The notes beneath the pieces are model-generated. The model searched no databases, had not been told where the DNA came from, and saw only the letters and a list, made by a program, of their open reading frames with translations. A stretch of 22,042 nucleotides of DNA. Source: a virus. Positions 16,687 to 22,042 of this stretch are shown one piece after another (the stretch's first letter is position 1; every line of letters starts with the position of its first letter). The position numbers and the translations under genes were made by a program. Location of the stretch: positions 1 through 22,042 of IMG/VR virus record IMGVR_UViG_3300013014_000146; one strand, given 5' to 3'.

Positions 16687-17586
16687 ATGTCAATCACTAC
16701 AAAAAAACCGGTTAACTACCTAAATAATAAAGATATTTTAAAAGAAATTCACGAAAGCAAAAACACTTATTGCTACTTTCAAAATAAAGAATATCATAGA
16801 TATGATTACATTATAGATATGCCCCAATCTTCAACAGAAGAAATAATCAATCACGAAACTATTAAAGATATAATCCAATCTGCTCGTGAAACAAGAGCTA
16901 CTAGACTTAGCATTGAAGCAGGAGTAAAAGACTCCGTAGATCCAATGAGCATCCCAGTTACAGATTTAGTGTTTAGAGTTATGACTTGGGATCACATTCC
17001 AGTCTCTCAAAAACAACCTCGAAAAACTGTAAAAAAGAAAACAGCTAAGGATATCTTTGAATTTGACGAAACAGATCCTGATGAAATTTTTGCAGACTTA
17101 GAAGACATTACTACCCAAGCCGAAGTAGATGACATGGTTCATGTCAAAGTCAACTTTCCACCTTTTAAACACTATAAAATTAACAAACAGAATGAATTTT
17201 ATTGTATTGGACATTCTCATTGGAAAGGTGACCTAGAAACCGGTTTCTTCAGCAAAGATCATGGTCAGATCACTGATAAGTTAGCTAGAATGTATATTAT
17301 GATGTGTGAAAAATATGCTATGAAATATAACTGGCGTGGTTATACCTATCGAGATGAAATGCAAAATTCTGCAATTCTTCAACTTACTTATGTTGGTCTT
17401 AGATTTAACGAAGCAAAGAGTGCTAACCCATTCGCATACTATACCGCAGCTATCACAAATTCCTTTTGTAGAGTACTAAACACAGAAAAACGAAATCAAA
17501 ATATCAGAGATGATATCTTGGAAATCGCTGGTTTATCCCCGTCGTGGTCTAGACAAAATACATCAACCACCGCTTATGAAGAATAG
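16687..17586 (+). CDS. gp55: Late transcription sigma factor, T4 gp55-like
   Basis: This 299-residue protein would bind host RNA polymerase core and direct it to late octamers such as those in front of the baseplate genes. The N-terminus (NYLNNKDILKEIHESK, residues ~10-27) resembles the start of T4 gp55 (NYVNNKELLQAI as I recall it). The sigma region-2-like core runs over residues ~195-285: LARMYIMMCEKYA, NWRGYTYRDEMQ, then NPFAYYTAAITNSFCRVLN (247-265). Between them, ~30-180, lies an insertion absent from T4 gp55 (185 residues), including a basic/acidic stretch (TVKKKTAKDIFEF, then DETDPDEIFADLEDI) and FPPFKHY plus HWKGD (157-181). The C-terminus ends soon after PSWSRQ, with no match to the T4 clamp-binding tail. 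ATG 16687 has AAGGA four bases upstream. It is transcribed divergently from the baseplate operon and leads toward gp47-gp46. Confidence 0.85.
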   Translation: MSITTKKPVNYLNNKDILKEIHESKNTYCYFQNKEYHRYDYIIDMPQSSTEEIINHETIKDIIQSARETRATRLSIEAGVKDSVDPMSIPVTDLVFRVMTWDHIPVSQKQPRKTVKKKTAKDIFEFDETDPDEIFADLEDITTQAEVDDMVHVKVNFPPFKHYKINKQNEFYCIGHSHWKGDLETGFFSKDHGQITDKLARMYIMMCEKYAMKYNWRGYTYRDEMQNSAILQLTYVGLRFNEAKSANPFAYYTAAITNSFCRVLNTEKRNQNIRDDILEIAGLSPSWSRQNTSTTAYEE

Positions 17587-17599
17587 GCAACCTATATAG

Positions 17600-17629
17600 T
17601 TGACTAGATAGTCAAAAATAATATATAAT
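17600..17629 (+). promoter_or_regulatory. Sigma-70 promoter with palindromic -35, for gp47-gp46
   Basis: TTGACT (17600-17605), an 18-base spacer and a perfect TATAAT (17624-17629) make a near-consensus promoter in the 49-base gap after gp55. The -35 is the left arm of a perfect inverted repeat, TTGACTA-GA-TAGTCAA (17600-17615), a candidate operator. The start is expected six to eight bases after the -10, at about 17635-17637, which is the gp47 ATG itself. Confidence 0.75.
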
Positions 17630-17635
17630 CAGTGG

Positions 17636-18652
17636 ATGAACAATCTATTTAAAAAAGCAGCGGTTTTCACAGATATACATTATGGCAATAAGTCCAATTC
17701 TTTGGTTCACAACACCGATTGTATCAATTTTGTCAATTGGTTCGTAGAGAAAGCTAAACAAGAAAATTGTGAAACTTGCTTGTTCTTGGGTGATTGGAAT
17801 CATCATAGGGCAAGCATTAATATTCAAACTCTTCAGTTTAGCTTACGAAGCCTGGAAAAATTAAGCGAAAACTTTAAACAGGTATATTTTATACCTGGTA
17901 ATCATGATCTTTACTATAGAGATAGGCGTGATATTCATTCTGTAGAATGGGCTAAACATCTGCCAAATATTACTATTGTAAATGATTGGTTTCAAGCAGG
18001 TGATTGTGTCATAGCCCCTTGGTTAATAGGCAACGATTACAAAAAGTTAGCGAAATTGTCTGGTAAATATCTTTTTGCCCATCTTGAATTGCCTCATTTT
18101 TTTATGAACGCTCAAATAGCAATGCCCGATCATGGTGAAATCAATGACGGGCATGTAGAGGGTTTTGAAAAAGTTTTCTCAGGGCATTTTCATAAACGTC
18201 AGGCTCGCAAGAACATTTGGTATATTGGTAACGCTTTTCCACATAACTATGCTGACGCTGGAGATGACCAACGAGGCATGATGGTACTAGAATGGGGCCA
18301 AGAACCTGAATTTCATAGTTGGCCCAATCAACCTTTATTTAGAGTCTATAAGCTAAGTGATGTATTGGAAAACCCTAAAGGTTTGCTATTACCTGACAGT
18401 CATGTTAGAGTTCATTTAGATATAGATATTTCATACGAAGAAGCAAACTTCATCAGAGAAACACTAATACCCGAGCATAAACTAAGAGAAATGACTTTGA
18501 TACCTATAAAAGCAGACCAAGTAGAACATTATCAAAATACCGACGGAATGAAATTTGAGTCAGTTGATCAAATTATTTTAGCAAGTATTAATGCTATTGA
18601 AAGTGAAAGTTTTGATAAACGGCTTTTGTTAGAAATTTACAACAACATATGA
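17636..18652 (+). CDS. gp47: Recombination endonuclease subunit, T4 gp47-like (Mre11 family)
   Basis: This 338-residue protein is the nuclease half of the gp46/gp47 complex, which trims DNA ends for recombination-dependent replication and degrades host DNA. The metallophosphoesterase motifs are all present: TDIHYG (D13, H15), GDWNH (D53), GNHD (88-91), FAHLE (H149) and GHFH (183-186). Length matches T4 gp47 (339). The C-terminal ~100 residues contain LPDSHVRVHLDIDISYEEA and resemble the capping region. No Shine-Dalgarno is visible before ATG 17636 and the predicted transcript starts at about the ATG, so the mRNA may be leaderless. The stop overlaps the start of gp46 by four bases (ATGA), linking production of the two subunits. 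Confidence 0.95.
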   Translation: MNNLFKKAAVFTDIHYGNKSNSLVHNTDCINFVNWFVEKAKQENCETCLFLGDWNHHRASINIQTLQFSLRSLEKLSENFKQVYFIPGNHDLYYRDRRDIHSVEWAKHLPNITIVNDWFQAGDCVIAPWLIGNDYKKLAKLSGKYLFAHLELPHFFMNAQIAMPDHGEINDGHVEGFEKVFSGHFHKRQARKNIWYIGNAFPHNYADAGDDQRGMMVLEWGQEPEFHSWPNQPLFRVYKLSDVLENPKGLLLPDSHVRVHLDIDISYEEANFIRETLIPEHKLREMTLIPIKADQVEHYQNTDGMKFESVDQIILASINAIESESFDKRLLLEIYNNI

Positions 18653-20406
18653 TTTTACTAAAAAATATTGCTCTTAGGAATTTTTTATCTATTGGGCAAG
18701 TAGTTCAAGCGGTAAACTTTGATCGTAAAGAGTTGACCCTTATCCTAGGTGAAAACCTAGACTTAGGCGGTGATGGTGCTAGAAATGGTACGGGTAAAAC
18801 CTCATTGATTCAAGCACTATCATACGCCCTTTTTGGCGTTCCAATTAATAACATTCGCAAAGATAATTTAGTTAATCGTACCAATGGTAAGGGCATGATG
18901 GTCACTTTGGAATTCAGTGTCAATGGCATTGAATACAAGATTGAACGTGGTCGTAAACCCAACATTCTGAAATTTTATGTAAACAATGATTTGCAAAAGT
19001 CAACTGATGATGCCCAAGGTGAGAACCGAGAAACTCAACATGCTATTGAACGAATCATCAACATGTCGGCTGATATGTTCAGGCATATCGTTGCACTGAA
19101 TACCTATAGCGAACCATTTCTTGCTCTTAAAACCAACGAACAAAGAAATATCATTGAACAGCTTTTGGGCATTACTATTCTTTCCGAAAAAGCTGAGGTA
19201 ATTAAAAATCTAATCAAAGAAAGCAAAGACTCTATTCAATCCGAAGAATTCAAAGCCAAGGCCATTGAAGAAGCCAACAAACGTGTTAAAGAACAAATTG
19301 AAGCATTAAAGCGTAGACAGAAGCTTTGGAAAACCAAGCATGATGAAGACTTGGAAAAACTCGCTATTGAGTATACTAAACTAAGTGCTATTGACATAGA
19401 TAAAGAACTACAGGCTCATACAGATTTAGCAATTTATAATGATCAGGTTCGTTTACAAACTGAACACGATGCCAATCTTGGTAGAGCAAAGACCGATCTA
19501 GCCAAAGAAAAGAAAGCTTGGACTAAACTAGATACTGAGGTTAAAACTCTCAAAGAACACAAGTGCTATGCTTGTGGTCAGGAGTTCCATGATGAATCTC
19601 ATTCAGAAGTCTTAAATAAAAAGATTGGATCCTTAGCGGAGAGTAGAACTCATATGGATGAGTTTGAAGCCACTGTAAAAGCTATTGAAGATAATCCAGT
19701 ATATGTCAGTACCAAACCCACTACTCATTATAAAACAGAAGCGGAAGCGGTTAAGCATTCCAGTCAGATTGCCAATACTCTAGTTTCAATAGAAAACAAA
19801 GCAGCGGAAGTTGACCCATATGATGAACAAATTAGTGAAATGGAGAGCCAAGCTCTACAAGAAATTGATTTTGATAATATCAATAAGTTGACTAAAACAT
19901 TAGAACATCAGAAATTTCTACTTGACCTATTGAGTAGTAAAGATTCGTTTGTTCGCAAAAAGATTATAGACCAAAATTTGTCATATTTGAATAGCAGGCT
20001 TACTCATTATTTAGATAAGATAGGTCTACCCCATCAAGTAGTATTTCAAAATGATCTACAGGTTGAAATTACTGAATTGGGTAGAGAAATGGATTTCTAT
20101 AATTTGTCAAGGGGAGAGATGAACAGAGTTATATTAGCATTGTCTTGGGCTTTTCGTGACGTTTGGGAATCATTATATTCACCAATCAATGTATTATTTA
20201 TTGATGAACTATTAGACAACGGTACTGATAGTATAGGTGTTGAAAATTCTTTAAGTATACTTAAAGAGATGTCACGGCGTAGGCAAAAATCTATTTGGTT
20301 AGTTAGTCATAAAGAAGAGTTAATCAACAGAGTGCCAAATGTTCTCAAAGTTGTCAAAGAGAGTGGATTTACTACGTATGAGAGTTCCGTAAGTATTGAA
20401 AAATGA
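18649..20406 (+). CDS. gp46: Recombination endonuclease ATPase subunit, T4 gp46-like (Rad50/SMC family)
   Basis: This 585-residue ABC-type ATPase drives the gp47 nuclease at DNA ends. The Walker A region reads LGENLDLGG then ARNGTGKTS (residues 33-52), with a short insertion between G34-E-N and the P-loop lysine K50, as in related phage gp46 proteins. Residues ~180-300 and ~340-425 look like the two coiled-coil arms, and C306-Y-A-C309 between them is the zinc hook that joins two molecules. The signature motif is NLSRGEMNRV (485-494), Walker B is VLFIDE (515-520, D519, E520), and H554 in SHKEE is the switch histidine. Length is close to T4 gp46 (560). All key residues are intact. The start overlaps the gp47 stop. 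Confidence 0.95.
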   Translation: MILLKNIALRNFLSIGQVVQAVNFDRKELTLILGENLDLGGDGARNGTGKTSLIQALSYALFGVPINNIRKDNLVNRTNGKGMMVTLEFSVNGIEYKIERGRKPNILKFYVNNDLQKSTDDAQGENRETQHAIERIINMSADMFRHIVALNTYSEPFLALKTNEQRNIIEQLLGITILSEKAEVIKNLIKESKDSIQSEEFKAKAIEEANKRVKEQIEALKRRQKLWKTKHDEDLEKLAIEYTKLSAIDIDKELQAHTDLAIYNDQVRLQTEHDANLGRAKTDLAKEKKAWTKLDTEVKTLKEHKCYACGQEFHDESHSEVLNKKIGSLAESRTHMDEFEATVKAIEDNPVYVSTKPTTHYKTEAEAVKHSSQIANTLVSIENKAAEVDPYDEQISEMESQALQEIDFDNINKLTKTLEHQKFLLDLLSSKDSFVRKKIIDQNLSYLNSRLTHYLDKIGLPHQVVFQNDLQVEITELGREMDFYNLSRGEMNRVILALSWAFRDVWESLYSPINVLFIDELLDNGTDSIGVENSLSILKEMSRRRQKSIWLVSHKEELINRVPNVLKVVKESGFTTYESSVSIEK

Positions 20407-20412
20407 TAAATA
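20405..20412 (+). promoter_or_regulatory. T4-like late promoter octamer (GATAAATA) for the homing endonuclease
   Basis: GATAAATA overlaps the gp46 stop codon (TGA 20404-20406). With the octamer at -13 to -6, +1 falls at G20418, the first base of the leader hairpin. Late expression is the usual pattern for T4-type homing endonucleases such as I-TevI. Confidence 0.6.
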
Positions 20413-20417
20413 ATAGT

Positions 20418-20449
20418 GTAGTTCGCGGGAATCTCACCTCCCCAACTAC
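20418..20449 (+). other. Leader hairpin of the homing endonuclease mRNA
   Basis: GTAGTT (20418-20423) pairs with AACTAC (20444-20449); inside, GGGA (20427-20430) pairs with TCCC (20439-20442) around an 8-base loop, with a small internal loop of CGC opposite C. It stops 19 bases before the Shine-Dalgarno AAGGAG (20469-20474), so it does not hide it. No U-run follows, so a terminator is unlikely. It probably protects the 5' end of the transcript. Confidence 0.5.
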
Positions 20450-20481
20450 TCTAATGCTATTCATTTACAAGGAGCACCAGC

Positions 20482-21237
20482 ATGACTATTTATAACGAAA
20501 CCACACCCTATATCTATAAATGGACTCATATACCAACCGGCAAATGGTATATAGGTTCTAAGATTCGCAAGGGATGGAACCCAACAAGACATGAAGAATA
20601 CATTTGTTCAAGCAAAGAAGTAAAGCCATTGGTTTTAGAAAATCGCAATGAATGGGTATATGAAATACTATACATTGGAGAAGCTAATTATATTGCTGAT
20701 TTAGAAAACTCAATTCTTACCTCTCTTAATGCCAAAGATGATCCATTGAGTTTTAATCAACATAACGGAGATGGATTATACAATAGATACGGGGTAAAGG
20801 AAAATGCAACTACTAGGCGAAAAAAGAGTGAAGCTAGGATCGGTAATAAAAATCCTATGTACGGTAAAACTGGCGAAAAATCACCTCATTACGGGAAAAA
20901 ATATGATGATAGTAGAAAGCAGAAACAAAGTTCTAGTTTGAAGGAATACGCAAAAAATAGACCTACCTCTCATAACAAAAACATAAGTAAATCTCTTAAG
21001 GGAAACCCGAAATTGTCTGAGAGATTACGAGGTGCGAATAATCCAATGTACGGGATTCCTGCATCAGATTACAATAAAGAAATGACCAAATTAAAAAACT
21101 CGGGCGATAATAATCCAATGAAGAAACCCGAACATCAACGAACGTGTGAACATTGTAGTAAGACAGTGGCAAAAAATCATTATACAATGTTTCATGGTGA
21201 TAAATGTAAATTTTTCATAGCCCCCAATAAACACTAA
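20482..21237 (+). CDS. Free-standing GIY-YIG homing endonuclease with NUMOD3-like repeats
   Basis: This 251-residue protein carries a GIY-YIG nuclease domain at residues ~8-98: YIYKWTHIPTGKWYIGSK (the GIY and YIG motifs are YIY 10-12 and YIG 23-25), R29, E75 in the ADLENSIL helix and N92 in FNQHNGDG. Their spacing parallels Y6, Y17, R27, E75 and N90 of I-TevI. DNA-contacting NUMOD3-like motifs follow: NKNPMYGK (122-129) with SPHYGKK, NNPMYG (186-191) and NNPMKK (210-215). The C-terminus has a probable zinc finger, C-x2-C-x7-H-x4-H-x3-C (222-242). It has a strong ribosome binding site (AAGGAG, 7 bases from ATG). It sits between two intact genes, so it is free-standing rather than intron-borne; its target site is probably in the homologous region of phages lacking it. 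Confidence 0.9.
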   Translation: MTIYNETTPYIYKWTHIPTGKWYIGSKIRKGWNPTRHEEYICSSKEVKPLVLENRNEWVYEILYIGEANYIADLENSILTSLNAKDDPLSFNQHNGDGLYNRYGVKENATTRRKKSEARIGNKNPMYGKTGEKSPHYGKKYDDSRKQKQSSSLKEYAKNRPTSHNKNISKSLKGNPKLSERLRGANNPMYGIPASDYNKEMTKLKNSGDNNPMKKPEHQRTCEHCSKTVAKNHYTMFHGDKCKFFIAPNKH

Positions 21238-21245
21238 GTATTAGT

Positions 21246-21815
21246 ATGTCTAGTCCACAAAAGCAAAAAGGTTCATCATGGGAAAGAGATGTTGCAAAAT
21301 ATCTCAGCGACCTATATGATGATCATTTTGTAAGAGTACCTAACTCAGGTGCTTTTATTGGTGGCTCAAATTCACATAGAAAGCAAAATCTAAGTGAAAA
21401 TCAAATCAAAGGGTTTAAGGGAGATATTATTCCTCCTGACTCTTGGTCTAAGTTTAATGCTGAAGCAAAGAACTATGCTGATTTTCCTTTTCACTTAGTA
21501 CTTTCAGGTGAAAGTAAGCAACTAAATACGTGGCTAGATCAACTCATGTCGGTTGCTGATGAAGGGGACTTAAACATCTTATTCATGAAGTTCAGCCGAA
21601 AGGGAAGATACGTGGCCGTGCAATGCGGTCTTACTTGGGTTACAGACAATTTTATATATTATTCTTCAGACAAATTTGGTGATTGGCTCATTATAGAATT
21701 CAATCACTTTTTTAAAAACAACAAAGACCTTCTTAAAACTTATTCCAGTACTATAGACACCAAGTCAAATCAATTTAAATCTTCTAATAATTTAATTACA
21801 CTAACAATTCAATAA
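21246..21815 (+). CDS. PD-(D/E)XK nuclease, probable Hjc-type Holliday junction resolvase
   Basis: This 189-residue protein shows the Hjc/RecU-like nuclease pattern: KGSSWERDVAKYL at the N-terminus with E13, RVPNSGAF (residues 30-37) like the RxPxSG strand of Hjc, GD60I and then NAE73-A-K75, giving E13, D60 and E-x-K 73-75 as the expected metal-binding set. The region after residue ~80 is less conserved and holds a WLDQLMSVADEGDLNILFM stretch typical of the family's last strand and helix. T4 uses a different enzyme, endonuclease VII (gp49), for branched DNA, so this gene may replace it. It starts 8 bases after the homing endonuclease stop without a clear Shine-Dalgarno, suggesting shared transcription. 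A generic phage nuclease with another substrate is the alternative. Confidence 0.75.
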   Translation: MSSPQKQKGSSWERDVAKYLSDLYDDHFVRVPNSGAFIGGSNSHRKQNLSENQIKGFKGDIIPPDSWSKFNAEAKNYADFPFHLVLSGESKQLNTWLDQLMSVADEGDLNILFMKFSRKGRYVAVQCGLTWVTDNFIYYSSDKFGDWLIIEFNHFFKNNKDLLKTYSSTIDTKSNQFKSSNNLITLTIQ

Positions 21816-22042
21816 ATTTCGTTTGATCGAGGTACCTCGATCCTCCTTGAGTCAGCCGAGGTAAGGCTCGTTGCCGACAGATCTGGAGTATGCAGGATTA
21901 TTATATTAATCAATAGTTAGTATTTTAGTCTTGGAATACCGACAGGGCTCTCGTTATGTGTGCGAACCCTGAATGAGTCTATAGCCTACTTTGTCTTTGG
22001 GTTATAGAACATGCGTTGCGGAAGACCTCTTACAAGAGATAA
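21816..22042 (+). other. Non-coding right end with several hairpins (candidate structured RNA)
   Basis: No convincing gene is present in these 227 bases. Besides the palindrome at 21825, AGCC/GGCT pairs around 21854-21868, CAGGG pairs with CCCTG (21943-21947 with 21967-21971) and contains an inner TCG/CGA stem, and TCTATAGCCT pairs with GGGTTATAGA (21978-21987 with 21999-22008, two G-U pairs, 11-base loop). CCGACAG occurs at 21874 and 21939, and CGAGGTA at 21828 and 21857. It does not fold as a tRNA by eye. Either strand could be the RNA, and the element may continue beyond the window. Confidence 0.35.
21825..21842. repeat. 18-bp perfect palindrome after the resolvase gene
   Basis: GATCGAGGTACCTCGATC is its own reverse complement. 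In RNA it would form a 7-bp stem with a GUAC loop, ten bases after the stop codon at 21815. No U-run follows, so it is not a typical terminator. It could be a protein-binding site or the first hairpin of a structured RNA. Confidence 0.7.

Noticed and set aside
17600-17615. TTGACTA-GA-TAGTCAA as a terminator for gp55
   Set aside because: The stem is AT-rich with almost no loop and is followed by A's, not T's, on the transcribed plus strand; it fits better as an operator over the -35.
20407-21245. Group I intron carrying the GIY-YIG gene
   Set aside because: gp46 before it and the nuclease gene after it are both complete, and no intron core pairings were seen; the gene is free-standing.
21940-21975. 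tRNA T-arm-like CGAACCC segment
   Set aside because: No acceptor, D-arm or anticodon arm could be placed around it on either strand.

Overview
The window is a piece of a T4-like myovirus genome (Caudoviricetes). The DNA is AT-rich and tightly packed. Six to seven consecutive genes match the T4 baseplate region in order, and a divergent block carries the T4-type late sigma factor (gp55) and the gp47/gp46 recombination nuclease. The protein style (very long, beta-rich, Asn/Thr/Tyr-rich baseplate proteins and a gp55-gp47-gp46 block) resembles marine T4-like phages. The host cannot be determined from this sequence.

Minus strand, read from 16536 down to 1: a gp48/gp54-like tail-tube or baseplate protein, a gp53-like wedge protein, an 846-residue probable hub component, a gp5-like central spike protein with a long Ala/Gly-rich repeat tail, gp25, gp6, and the first 1441 codons of a giant structural protein in the gp7 position that runs off the left edge. 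The genes touch, overlap by one base or lie a few bases apart, and short spacers hold T4-like late-promoter octamers (CTAAATA, TTTAAATA, GATAAATA) just upstream of three ribosome binding sites.

Plus strand, from 16687: the late sigma factor gp55, gp47 (Mre11-like) and gp46 (Rad50-like, with zinc hook), then a GIY-YIG homing endonuclease and a small PD-(D/E)XK nuclease that looks like an Hjc-type Holliday-junction resolvase. gp55 and gp47 each have a near-consensus sigma-70 promoter whose -35 element lies in an inverted repeat, as expected for genes read by host polymerase. The homing endonuclease has a late octamer and a leader hairpin. The last ~225 bases are non-coding and hold several hairpins.

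The logic is coherent. Host-type promoters drive gp55 and the recombination genes. gp55 then directs RNA polymerase to late octamers in front of the divergent baseplate operon and the homing endonuclease. gp46/gp47 process DNA ends and the resolvase-like nuclease could cut the resulting junctions. The points most worth a second look are the gp55 architecture (large internal insertion, no visible clamp-binding tail), the lysozyme-free gp5 with a glycine-zipper repeat array, the likely leaderless gp47 mRNA, the 5'-terminal hairpin predicted for the homing endonuclease transcript, and the structured right end.
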